Source: Peptoniphilus_A hominis (GTDB taxonomy: Bacteria; Bacillota; Clostridia; Tissierellales; Peptoniphilaceae). Taken from it: a stretch of DNA of 26,208 nucleotides. The notes under the pieces are model-generated. The model was given only the letters and a program-made list of their open reading frames with translations, was not told the DNA's origin and made no database searches. The stretch spans positions 1 to 26,208 of the forward strand of contig NZ_JBBMFO010000029.1 of assembly GCF_040096015.1 (NCBI RefSeq), in the 5' to 3' direction. Both the position numbers and the translations under genes were made by a program. Numbering within the stretch: the stretch's first letter is position 1; each line of letters begins with the position of its first letter. Shown here piece after piece: positions 1-8,583 of the stretch.

Positions 1-34
1 TTAGCGTCTAAGTATTGATTTTTAAATGAAAAGA

Positions 35-56
35 GAGACTCGAGTTAACGAGTCTC
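35..56 (-). terminator. Second hairpin downstream of rpoC
   Basis: A perfect 8-bp stem (GAGACTCG, 35-42, with CGAGTCTC, 49-56) closes a 6-base loop. On the minus strand it is followed by TCTTTTCATTT, a weak U-tract, so it could be a back-up terminator behind the stronger rpoC terminator. It could equally belong to a gene beyond the left edge. Confidence 0.5.
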
Positions 57-94
57 CCCAATATTTGACATAGAGCCCCTTTTATCCTCTTTGC

Positions 95-127
95 ATAAAA
101 AAAGTAGGCTGACTAATCAACCTACTT
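95..127 (-). terminator. rpoBC intrinsic terminator
   Basis: The stem AAGTAGG (102-108) with CCTACTT (121-127) encloses a 12-base loop. On the minus strand a run of seven T follows. It lies 21 bases past the rpoC stop, as expected for the end of the rpoBC transcript. Confidence 0.85.
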
Positions 128-147
128 AAAATTTATTTTTATATTTT

Positions 148-3100
148 TTATTCTTCTTCTGCTACAGGTTCAAGTTCAACTTTTACATCTTCTTGTGTTA
201 TTACTTCAGAGTCTTCAAGGATATTGTAATCTTCCTTTAGGCTTTCGTCGATTCCAATTTGTACCTTGGAATTTATACGAGCGCCTGTACCTGCCGGTAT
301 AAGTTGTCCGATTATAATATTTTCCTTTAAGCCTTCAAGCATATCTTCCTTGCCCTTTATTGCTGCATCTGTAAGAACTCTTGTTGTTTCTTGGAAGGAT
401 GCTGCTGATAGGAAGGAATCTGTTGCAAGTGATGCCTTTGTAATTCCAAGAAGATTTACCTTTGCTGTTGCTGGCTCCTTGCCTTCTTCCTTTGCTTTCT
501 TGTTTGCTTCTTTATAGTCAACTACATTTACAAGTGAGCCTGGAAGTAAGTCTGTGTCTCCTGCATCTTCGATTTTGCACTTTGATAGCATTTGTCTAAC
601 TATGATTTCAATGTGCTTGTCGTTAATGTCTACACCTTGAAGTCTGTAAACTCTTTGAACTTCCTTAACAATGTATTCTTGTACACCCTTTTCGCCCTTA
701 ACACGAAGTAAATCTTGTGGATATACAGAACCTTGTGTAAGTTCGTCCCCTGCTTCAACTTCATCGCCTTGTTTAACTTTAAGTCTTGAGCCATAGACGA
801 TGTTGTAAGAGTCAACTGTTCCATCTTCTGCAGTTATAAGAACTTCTCTCTTCTTGTTTGTTTCTTTAATGTCAACAAGACCGCCTCTTTCTGCAATTAC
901 TGCAAGTCCCTTTGGCTTTCTTGCTTCGAAAAGTTCTTCAACTCTTGGAAGACCTTGAGTGATATCTGCTGCTGCAGCTACACCACCAGTGTGGAAAGTT
1001 CTCATTGTAAGTTGTGTACCTGGTTCACCAATAGATTGAGCAGCAATTACACCAACTGCTTCTCCAATGCCAATGTGAGAACCTGTTGCTAGGTTTCTGC
1101 CGTAGCAGTGGGCACATACTCCATGTTTAGCCTTACATCCAAGAACTGATCTTACCTTAACTTCTTCTATGCCAAGAGATTCAATTAAAACTGCGTCATC
1201 ATCAGAGATAACTTCATTTGCCTTAACAATAACTTCTCCGCTTTCTGGATTTATTATATCTTCGAAAGAATATCTTCCTTCGATTCTGTCAGCAAGGGAC
1301 TCAATTAATTCCTTGCCATCTTTAAAGGCTCTTGCCACTAAATATTCATCAGTTTCACAATCTTCTTCAGATACAATTACTTGTTGTGAAACATCTACAA
1401 GTCTTCTTGTCAAATATCCAGAGTCGGCAGTTCTTAGTGCTGTATCGGCAAGTCCCTTTCTGGAACCATGGGCTGACATATAGAATTCAAGTACAGAAAG
1501 ACCTTCTCTAAAGTTTGAAGTGATTGGAACTTCAATTGTTCTACCTGAAGGTGATGCCATAAGTCCACGCATACCTGCAAGTTGTCTGATTTGGTTCTTT
1601 GAACCTCTGGCTCCTGAATCTGCCATGATGTAGATGTTATTTAAAGCATCAAAGCCGTCCATTACATCGTCAGTCAAGTCATCAGTTGCCTTGTTCCAAA
1701 TTTCAATTACCTTTTCATATCTTTCTTCATCAGAAATAAGACCTCTTCTAAAGGCTTTTTCGTATTTAGCAACTTCTTTTTCTGCATTAGCTAAAAGTTC
1801 TGGCTTTGTGTCAGGAATTTGTACGTCACCCATTGAAATTGATACAGCTCCAATAGTTGAGTAGTGATAACCTGTAGCCTTGATGTTGTCAAGTAGCTCT
1901 GCAGTTTTTATATTTCCATGTTTTTTGTAAGTTTTTTCAATTATTTTTCCAAGAAGTTTCTTGTCTACAACTTGGTCGATTTCAAGAGAATATTTGTCTT
2001 CATCTCTATTTACAAAACCTAGGTCTTGTGGGATAAATTCATTTACAATAAATCTACCAACAGTTGATGGGACAATTTTACCTCTCTTGTCATTTTCATC
2101 AGCATATCTTCTAACAGATACATGAGATTGTAGGTGCAAGAAGCCTGATTCATAAGCGTGGAACATTTCATCAAAATTTCTGTAAATTGAGCCATCGCCC
2201 TTTAATTTATCTTTTCTATCAAGAGTTAGATAGTAGGAACCAAGTACCATATCTTGAGTAGGCGTAGTAATTGGCTTACCATCCTTTAGTGCCAAGATAT
2301 TATTTGTTGAAAGCATTAGTAGTCTTGCTTCAGCTTGTGCTTCTGTTGATAGTGGCAAATGGACAGCCATTTGGTCACCGTCAAAGTCGGCATTATAGGC
2401 TGTACAAGAAAGTGGGTGAAGCTTAATAGCTTTTCCTTCTACTAGGACTGGTTCAAAGGCTTGAATACCAAGTCTGTGAAGTGTCGGTGCACGGTTAAGA
2501 AGCACTGGATGATCCTTAATAACATCTTCAAGTACATCCCAAACTTCGTCTTTTCCTCTTTCAACCATTCTCTTTGCAGACTTAATGTTGTAAGTTAGTT
2601 CTCTCTTTACAAGTTCTCTCATTACGAAAGGCTTGAAAAGTTCAAGAGCCATGTTCTTTGGAAGACCACATTGGTAGAATTTAAGATCTGGTCCAACTAC
2701 GATTACAGAACGACCAGAGTAGTCAACTCTCTTGCCAAGTAAGTTTTGACGGAAACGACCTTGTTTACCCTTTAACATTTCTGATAAAGATTTAAGTGGT
2801 CTGTTGCCAGGACCAGTTACAGGTCTTCCTCGTCTTCCGTTGTCTATAAGAGCATCAACAGATTCTTGTAACATTCTCTTTTCATTTCTAACGATAATGT
2901 CTGGAGCGTTGATGTCCATTAACTTTTTAAGTCTGTTATTTCTATTTACAATTCTTCTATATAAATCATTTAAGTCACTTGTTGCAAATCTGCCACCGTC
3001 AAGTTGTACCATTGGTCTTAAATCTGGTGGAATTACTGGGATTGCATCAAGTATCATCCATTCAGGTTTGTTTTCTGATTGGATGAAGGCATCTATTACT

Positions 3101-3738
3101 TCAAGTCTTCTTGTGATTCTAATTTTCTTTTGTCCAGTTGCATCTTGAAGTTCTTCTTGTAGTTCGTCATTTTCCTTTTGTAGGTCAACTTTTACAAGAA
3201 GGTCTCTAATGGCTTCTGCACCCATCTTAGCAGTAAACTTGTCGCCATATTCTATTTTGAACTCTCTATATTCAATTTCTGAAAGAAGTTGCTTTTCATA
3301 AAGAGTTGTTTCGCCTGGTTCAACATAAGTTACAACATAAGATGCAAAGTAAAGAACTTTTTCAAGAGCTCTAGGGCTCATGTCTAGCACAAGACCCATT
3401 CTTGAAGGTATGCCCTTAAAGTACCAAATATGTGATACTGGAGCAGCAAGTTCAATATGACCCATTCTTTCACGACGAACCTTAGCCTTTGTGACTTCAA
3501 CGCCACATTTTTCGCAGACTACTCCCTTGTATCTTACTCTTTTATATTTTCCACAGGAACATTCCCAATCCTTAGTAGGTCCAAATATTTTTTCACAAAA
3601 TAGACCTTCCTTTTCAGGTTTTAATGTCCTGTAATTTATTGTTTCTGGTTTTTTTACTTCGCCATAGGACCATGATCTGATCTTTTCTGGTGAAGCAAGT
3701 CCAATTTTTATTGAATGGAATAATTCATGTTCGCTCAA
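148..3738 (-). CDS. rpoC: DNA-directed RNA polymerase subunit beta-prime
   Basis: Largest catalytic subunit of RNA polymerase, 1196 residues, normal for a Firmicute. The N-terminal zinc site is visible as Cys60, Cys62, Cys75 and Cys78. The invariant Mg-binding NADFDGD loop lies near residue 450, and a second zinc cluster (CKAKHGVCAHC) precedes the C-terminal third, which carries the GEPGTQLTMRTFHTGG bridge-helix/trigger-loop region. The start is TTG: no ATG lies nearby, and an AAAGGAG ribosome site sits 9 bases upstream. The gene follows rpoB after 37 bases and must be cotranscribed with it. It ends at a strong terminator instead of running into rpsL-rpsG-fusA, which often follow in Firmicutes. 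Identification is certain; only the TTG start is an inference. Confidence 0.98.
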   Translation of the reverse strand: MSEHELFHSIKIGLASPEKIRSWSYGEVKKPETINYRTLKPEKEGLFCEKIFGPTKDWECSCGKYKRVRYKGVVCEKCGVEVTKAKVRRERMGHIELAAPVSHIWYFKGIPSRMGLVLDMSPRALEKVLYFASYVVTYVEPGETTLYEKQLLSEIEYREFKIEYGDKFTAKMGAEAIRDLLVKVDLQKENDELQEELQDATGQKKIRITRRLEVIDAFIQSENKPEWMILDAIPVIPPDLRPMVQLDGGRFATSDLNDLYRRIVNRNNRLKKLMDINAPDIIVRNEKRMLQESVDALIDNGRRGRPVTGPGNRPLKSLSEMLKGKQGRFRQNLLGKRVDYSGRSVIVVGPDLKFYQCGLPKNMALELFKPFVMRELVKRELTYNIKSAKRMVERGKDEVWDVLEDVIKDHPVLLNRAPTLHRLGIQAFEPVLVEGKAIKLHPLSCTAYNADFDGDQMAVHLPLSTEAQAEARLLMLSTNNILALKDGKPITTPTQDMVLGSYYLTLDRKDKLKGDGSIYRNFDEMFHAYESGFLHLQSHVSVRRYADENDKRGKIVPSTVGRFIVNEFIPQDLGFVNRDEDKYSLEIDQVVDKKLLGKIIEKTYKKHGNIKTAELLDNIKATGYHYSTIGAVSISMGDVQIPDTKPELLANAEKEVAKYEKAFRRGLISDEERYEKVIEIWNKATDDLTDDVMDGFDALNNIYIMADSGARGSKNQIRQLAGMRGLMASPSGRTIEVPITSNFREGLSVLEFYMSAHGSRKGLADTALRTADSGYLTRRLVDVSQQVIVSEEDCETDEYLVARAFKDGKELIESLADRIEGRYSFEDIINPESGEVIVKANEVISDDDAVLIESLGIEEVKVRSVLGCKAKHGVCAHCYGRNLATGSHIGIGEAVGVIAAQSIGEPGTQLTMRTFHTGGVAAAADITQGLPRVEELFEARKPKGLAVIAERGGLVDIKETNKKREVLITAEDGTVDSYNIVYGSRLKVKQGDEVEAGDELTQGSVYPQDLLRVKGEKGVQEYIVKEVQRVYRLQGVDINDKHIEIIVRQMLSKCKIEDAGDTDLLPGSLVNVVDYKEANKKAKEEGKEPATAKVNLLGITKASLATDSFLSAASFQETTRVLTDAAIKGKEDMLEGLKENIIIGQLIPAGTGARINSKVQIGIDESLKEDYNILEDSEVITQEDVKVELEPVAEEE

Positions 3739-3775
3739 GGAGCACTTCTCCTTTCCTATTAATTAAAATAACTAA

Positions 3776-6700
3776 TTAATCTTCAGCTTCATCGGATTCA
3801 TCAAAATCGTCTTCTTCGTCTTCTTCATCTTCGAAGAAGTGACTGTTTTCAAAAGACTCAACTTCGTCATTGGAAATTGTTCTGATGCCAATATTTGCAG
3901 TTCCTGTGTGTTCAATAAGTTCCTTTATTTCGTCATCTGTTTCAGTATTTTTGTCGTCAATGTTGTCGATCTTTATTAGTTCATCTTCATCAACTTCAAG
4001 GTCAACTTCATTTCCATTTTCATCAAGTACTTGAATTTCAAGAGCAAGTGCTTGTAATTCCTTTATTAAAACTTTAAAGGATTCAGGAACTCCTGGTTGT
4101 GGAATATTTTCGCCCTTAACAATTGCTTCGTAAGTCTTAACACGACCAACAATGTCGTCAGACTTAACTGTAAGCATTTCTTGAAGAGTATGGCTGGCAC
4201 CATAAGCTTCTAGAGCCCAAACTTCCATTTCTCCAAATCTTTGTCCACCAAATTGTGCCTTACCTCCAAGAGGTTGTTGTGTAACAAGTGAGTAAGGTCC
4301 AGTAGAACGAGCGTGGATCTTTTCATCAACTAAATGGTGAAGTTTTAACATATACATGTAACCAACAGTTACAGGGTGGTCAAATTCTTCTCCAGTTCTA
4401 CCATCTCTTAGTTGAATCTTTCCATCTCTAGAGTATCCAGCTTCTTCAAGTGTATCGAAAATGTCATTTTCATTGGCACCATCAAATACTGGAGTGGCAA
4501 CGTGCCATCCTAGTTTTTTGGCAGCAAGTCCTAAGTGAACTTCAAGAACTTGTCCAAGGTTCATACGAGAAGGAACCCCTAGTGGGTTAAGAACAATTTG
4601 GATAGGTGTACCATCTGGCATGTAAGGCATATCTTCCTTAGGCATTACCCTAGAAATAACCCCCTTGTTGCCGTGACGACCACACATCTTATCTCCAACT
4701 TGAATCTTTCTCTTAGTAGCTACAAAAACTCTCACCATTTCATTTACGCCTGGTTGAAGTTCGTCGCCATCTGATCTATTAAAAGTCTTTACATCTACAA
4801 CAATTCCTTGTTCACCATGAGGAAGTCTAAGGGAAGTATCTCTTACTTCTCTTGCCTTTTCACCAAAGATTGAACGAAGAAGTCTTTCTTCTGCAGAAAG
4901 TTCAGTCTCTCCCTTTGGAGTTACCTTGCCAACAAGGATGTCTCCTGGCTTAACTTCTGCACCAATTCTTATGATTCCTCTTTCGTCAAGGTCTTTTAAC
5001 ATATCTTCGCCAACATTAGGAATATCTCTAGTGATTTCTTCAGGTCCAAGTTTTGTATCTCTTGCTTCAGATTCATATTCTTCAATGTGAAGTGAAGTTA
5101 GTACATCGTCAATTACAAGTTCTTGACTTACAAGCATGGCATCTTCGTAGTTGTATCCTTCCCAGTTCATAAAAGCTATTAGGATATTTTTACCAAGAGC
5201 CATTTCACCTTGGTCTGTACTTGGTCCATCGGCAATGATTTCGCCAGCTTCTACAGAATCGCCAGCATTAACAATTGGTCTTTGGTTAATTGTAGTACCT
5301 TGGTTTCCGCCCATGAATTTGTGTAATTTATAAGTGTCAATGCCCTTGTCAAATTCTCTTTCGATTTCAATGTGAACGGCATCAACTTTTTTAACTCTAC
5401 CCTTGTTTTTAGCAACTACTACAACGCCTGAGTCCTTAGCAGCTCTATATTCAATGCCAGTTCCAACAACAGGAGCTTCAGTTTTTAATAGAGGTACTGC
5501 TTGACGCTGCATGTTAGCACCCATTAGGGCTCTGTTGGCGTCGTCGTTTTCCAAGAAAGGAATCATTGAAGTACCAACTGCAACTATTTGTTGAGGTGAA
5601 ACGTCCATGTAATTTACATCTTTGATGTCAAATATATCGGCATTACCACCATGACCTCTGGCTGCAATTCTATCTTCAACAAATTTATTATTTTCATCAA
5701 GCCTTTCGTCAGCTTGAGCTATGATTTGTTCGTACTCTACATCGGCTGTTAGATAATCAATTTGGTCAGTTACAACTCCGTCAACAACTTTTCTATAAGG
5801 TGTTTCGATGAAACCATAATCGTTAATTCTTGCGTAAGTTGTAAGTGATGTTATAAGTCCAATGTTTGGACCTTCTGGTGTCTCAATAGGACACATTCTT
5901 CCATAGTGTGAGTTATGGACGTCACGCACTTCAAATCCAGCTCTATCTCTGCTTAACCCACCAGGTCCAAGTGCAGATAACCTTCTCTTGTGTGTTAATT
6001 CTGATAGAGGATTGTTTTGGTCCATAAATTGTGAAAGTTGTGAAGAGCCAAAAAATTCTTTTATGGCAGCTGTCACAGGTCTAATATTTATTAGTGATTG
6101 TGGTGTAGTTGCGTCAACATCTTGTACTGTCATTCTTTCACGAATAACTCTTTCCATTCTTGAAATACCAATTCTAAATTGGTTTTGAAGAAGTTCCCCA
6201 ACGGACCTAATTCTTCTGTTTCCAAGGTGGTCGATGTCGTCAACTGAGCCAATATTATTCATAAGTCCAAATTCATAATTAATTCCTGCGATAATATCGT
6301 CGATTAAAATATGTTTTGGAGAAAGTTCCTTGTGAGCTTTTACAAGTTCATCTTTGAATTTTTCTGTATCTTCAGAGTATTCTTCGTAAAGCTGGTCAAA
6401 TAGTGGTCTATAAACTTTTTCTTTAAAGCCAAGTTCTTCCATGTCGAAGTCAAGTTCATAAGCATCAACAAAAGTAAAGTTGTTTCCTATTACTATTGTC
6501 TTATCTGTTGCGTGTTCAAAGTTTTCGTCAGTCTTTATAAGAACTTGGTTTACACCAGCTGCTTCAATTTTTTCAGCCTTAGCCCTAGTGAGAAGTTCTC
6601 CTTCTTCAGCTAAGATTTCACCAGTCATTGGGTCGATTATGTCTTCTGCAGGAATATTGTTTTCTATTCTTGCGCTGATGCCCAACTTTTTGTTGAATTT

Positions 6701-7516
6701 ATATCTTCCAACCTTGGCAAGATCATATCTTCTGTCGTCAAAAAACATATTTTCAAAAAGTGACTGTGCTGAATCAATTGTAGGTGGTTCACCTGGTCTT
6801 AACTTTTTATAAATTTCAAGTAAAGCTTCATTCTTACTAGTAGTAGTATCTTTTTCTAGTGTCTTTAAAAGTGCTTCACTTTCGCCAAGAACATCAATTA
6901 TTTCTTGGTTAGATTCAACTCCCAATGCTCTTAATAAAATAGTTATTGGGATTTTTCTAGTTCTGTCGATTCTTACATTAATTACGCCTTGAGCATCAGT
7001 TTCGAATTCAAGCCAAGCTCCTCTATTTGGAATAAGTGTTGCCGAATAGATTTTTTTGCCTGTCTTGTCTCTTTCTTCTTTGTAGTATGCTCCTGGACTT
7101 CTTACAAGTTGTGAAACTACTACTCTCTCTGCTCCGTTAATTACAAAAGTTCCAGTAGGTGTCATAAGAGGAAGGTCGCCCATAAAGACTTCTTGTTCCT
7201 TTACTTCTCCCGTTTCACTGTTGATAAGTCTTACCTTTGCCTTTAATGGCGCAGAGTAATTAGTGTCTCTTTGTTTAGATTCGTCAATATCATATTTTAT
7301 CTCATCAGATAAATGATAATCGACAAATTCCAAAATTAAATTACCTGAGTAATCCTCGATAGGAGATACATCATCAAATACTTCCTTTAACCCTTCTTCA
7401 ATTAACCATTTGTATGAAGAAGTCTGCACGTCAAGGAGATTTGGTAGTGACATAACTTCGTCTACACGAGAAAAACTCATTCTCTCACGTTTCCCATATT
7501 TAACAGGATGTACCAT
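3776..7516 (-). CDS. rpoB: DNA-directed RNA polymerase subunit beta
   Basis: Catalytic beta subunit of RNA polymerase, 1246 residues from the chosen start. The rifampicin pocket is intact (FFGSSQLSQFMDQNNPLSE then THKRRLSALGPGG, roughly +6060 to +5950), with the usual Asp, His and Ser at the resistance positions, so the allele looks rifampicin-susceptible. The C-terminus carries the GGKAQFGGQRFGEMEVWAL motif and then an unusual, very acidic tail rich in Glu and Asp. Two starts are possible. GTG at 7528 has GAAAGG 5 bases upstream. ATG at 7516 has GGTGA 8 bases upstream and gives MVHPVKYGKR, which matches how clostridial RpoB proteins begin, so I chose the ATG. The promoter is at 7600-7628. 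rplJ-rplL, the usual upstream partners, are absent. Confidence 0.97.
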   Translation of the reverse strand: MVHPVKYGKRERMSFSRVDEVMSLPNLLDVQTSSYKWLIEEGLKEVFDDVSPIEDYSGNLILEFVDYHLSDEIKYDIDESKQRDTNYSAPLKAKVRLINSETGEVKEQEVFMGDLPLMTPTGTFVINGAERVVVSQLVRSPGAYYKEERDKTGKKIYSATLIPNRGAWLEFETDAQGVINVRIDRTRKIPITILLRALGVESNQEIIDVLGESEALLKTLEKDTTTSKNEALLEIYKKLRPGEPPTIDSAQSLFENMFFDDRRYDLAKVGRYKFNKKLGISARIENNIPAEDIIDPMTGEILAEEGELLTRAKAEKIEAAGVNQVLIKTDENFEHATDKTIVIGNNFTFVDAYELDFDMEELGFKEKVYRPLFDQLYEEYSEDTEKFKDELVKAHKELSPKHILIDDIIAGINYEFGLMNNIGSVDDIDHLGNRRIRSVGELLQNQFRIGISRMERVIRERMTVQDVDATTPQSLINIRPVTAAIKEFFGSSQLSQFMDQNNPLSELTHKRRLSALGPGGLSRDRAGFEVRDVHNSHYGRMCPIETPEGPNIGLITSLTTYARINDYGFIETPYRKVVDGVVTDQIDYLTADVEYEQIIAQADERLDENNKFVEDRIAARGHGGNADIFDIKDVNYMDVSPQQIVAVGTSMIPFLENDDANRALMGANMQRQAVPLLKTEAPVVGTGIEYRAAKDSGVVVVAKNKGRVKKVDAVHIEIEREFDKGIDTYKLHKFMGGNQGTTINQRPIVNAGDSVEAGEIIADGPSTDQGEMALGKNILIAFMNWEGYNYEDAMLVSQELVIDDVLTSLHIEEYESEARDTKLGPEEITRDIPNVGEDMLKDLDERGIIRIGAEVKPGDILVGKVTPKGETELSAEERLLRSIFGEKAREVRDTSLRLPHGEQGIVVDVKTFNRSDGDELQPGVNEMVRVFVATKRKIQVGDKMCGRHGNKGVISRVMPKEDMPYMPDGTPIQIVLNPLGVPSRMNLGQVLEVHLGLAAKKLGWHVATPVFDGANENDIFDTLEEAGYSRDGKIQLRDGRTGEEFDHPVTVGYMYMLKLHHLVDEKIHARSTGPYSLVTQQPLGGKAQFGGQRFGEMEVWALEAYGASHTLQEMLTVKSDDIVGRVKTYEAIVKGENIPQPGVPESFKVLIKELQALALEIQVLDENGNEVDLEVDEDELIKIDNIDDKNTETDDEIKELIEHTGTANIGIRTISNDEVESFENSHFFEDEEDEEDDFDESDEAED

Positions 7517-7554
7517 TAATTTTCTCACCCTAGCCTTTCAAATGAGTGTATCAA

Positions 7555-7580
7555 ATTAGAGTACAAATCACCACTCTAAT
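7555..7580 (-). promoter_or_regulatory. Hairpin in the rpoB leader
   Basis: ATTAGAGT (7555-7562) pairs perfectly with ACTCTAAT (7573-7580) across a 10-base loop. It lies in the transcribed leader, between the predicted transcription start near 7593 and the rpoB ribosome site. Only TTTG follows on the minus strand, so it is not a good terminator. A role in mRNA stability or control is possible but not shown. Confidence 0.45.
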
Positions 7581-7599
7581 TATTATTATGCAAATAGGT

Positions 7600-7628
7600 A
7601 TTTTATCATTTTTTATAGCAACTTGCAA
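7600..7628 (-). promoter_or_regulatory. rpoBC promoter
   Basis: On the minus strand the -35 box TTGCAA (7623-7628) and the -10 box TAAAAT (7600-7605) are separated by exactly 17 bases. The predicted start is near 7593, leaving a leader of about 75 bases before rpoB. A terminator (7642-7678) stands just upstream and would isolate this promoter. Confidence 0.75.
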
Positions 7629-7641
7629 GCATTAAAACAAA

Positions 7642-7678
7642 AAAATCCTGCCCTTAGGGTCTTTTATTTTAGGATTTT
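7642..7678 (-). terminator. Terminator upstream of the rpoBC promoter
   Basis: AAAATCCT (7642-7649) pairs with AGGATTTT (7671-7678). On the minus strand TTTTTTTG follows. It would stop minus-strand transcription from the VWA gene before it reaches rpoBC. The loop is long (21 bases) and contains a smaller CCC-TTA-GGG fold. Confidence 0.6.
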
Positions 7679-7737
7679 AAGTATTGTATCACAGGAATTT
7701 TTAATATCTTCATTTTTTTATTGAAAATTTATTTTCT

Positions 7738-7813
7738 GAACCATTAGCTCAGTCGGCAGAGCACCTGACTTTTAATCAAGGTGTCGCGCGTTCGAATCGC
7801 GCATGGGTCACCA
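7738..7813 (+). tRNA. tRNA-Lys (TTT anticodon), with two mismatched pairs
   Basis: A 76-base cloverleaf with encoded CCA (7811-7813). The D-arm is GCTC/GAGC, the anticodon loop is CTTTTAA with anticodon TTT at 7771-7773, and the T-arm is GCGCG-TTCGAAT-CGCGC. The acceptor stem GAACCAT/ATGGGTC has an A-G mismatch at the third pair, and the anticodon stem CCTGA/TCAAG has a C-A mismatch at the second pair. Both positions are normally Watson-Crick in tRNA-Lys, so this copy may be weakened or decaying. It is the only plus-strand gene in the left 22 kb and has no obvious consensus promoter. Confidence 0.88.
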
Positions 7814-7867
7814 TCGTCTATCCCCTTTAACAAGTTCCCCAAAAACAAAGCAGGTCTTTAATTATTT

Positions 7868-8512
7868 TTATCTTTTGCCTCTTCTATTTTCGTAGTCTTC
7901 AGTAATTTCGTCCTTCCAGTGTTCGTCGACTCTTCCTTTGTTTCTTCTTACATAGCTTATGGCATCGCCTATGACTCTGTAATTTAGTTCTGTGCCTTTT
8001 TCATCGCTGTGATAGTTAACCGCCATTTCTCTTCTTATTCCAAATTTTTCTCCTTCTCCTTCTGCGTCTATGTTTGCACCTAAGAAGATAAATTCCCAGC
8101 CATACTTCTCTCTTTGCTTGGTGATTAGTCTTTTTACTTCTCTGTAACCGTACATTCTGCTGGCATTTTCCATACCGTCTGTGGTGATTACAAATAATGT
8201 CTTATCTGGCACATCTTCTTTGCGAGCATACTTATGAATGTTTCCAATGTGTTTTATGGCTACTCCCAATGCATCAAGTAGTGCGGTGCAGCCTTCTACA
8301 TAGTATTCTTCCTCTGTCAGCTTTGCTACGTCTTTTATGGACACTCTGTCGTGTATCACTTTACTTTCTTCGTTAAATAATATTGTGGAGACATAGGCTT
8401 CTCCCGCTTCTTTTTTTTGCCTTTCGATCATGGAGTTAAATCCACCTATTGTGTCCTTTTCCAAGCCTTCCATTGAGCCACTCTTATCTAATATAAATAC
8501 AAGTTCTATCAT
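7868..8512 (-). CDS. von Willebrand factor A (VWA) domain protein, TerY-like
   Basis: The 214 residues are almost entirely one VWA domain. The metal-ion-dependent adhesion site is complete: DKSGSM (Asp9, Ser11, Ser13), Thr76 in GCTALLD and Asp112 in TTDGMEN. There is no signal peptide or membrane segment, so it should be cytoplasmic and bind a protein partner through Mg. The start ATG has GAGGGGAT upstream. It lies 71 bases downstream of the macro-domain gene on the same strand and is probably cotranscribed. Stand-alone cytoplasmic VWA proteins of this kind (TerY type) are known beside macro-domain, PP2C phosphatase and kinase genes in stress-response clusters; here only the macro gene is present. 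The precise role is unknown. Confidence 0.85.
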   Translation of the reverse strand: MIELVFILDKSGSMEGLEKDTIGGFNSMIERQKKEAGEAYVSTILFNEESKVIHDRVSIKDVAKLTEEEYYVEGCTALLDALGVAIKHIGNIHKYARKEDVPDKTLFVITTDGMENASRMYGYREVKRLITKQREKYGWEFIFLGANIDAEGEGEKFGIRREMAVNYHSDEKGTELNYRVIGDAISYVRRNKGRVDEHWKDEITEDYENRRGKR

Positions 8513-8583
8513 TTTTATCCCCTCTTTCTTTTACTATATTGTAAAAAAACAAGAAGACATTTAGGTCACTTCCAAGGCGACAT

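Noticed and set aside
7814..7867. Terminator between the tRNA and the VWA gene
   Set aside because: Only a 4-bp AAAG/CTTT fold with a loose T-rich stretch; too weak to call.
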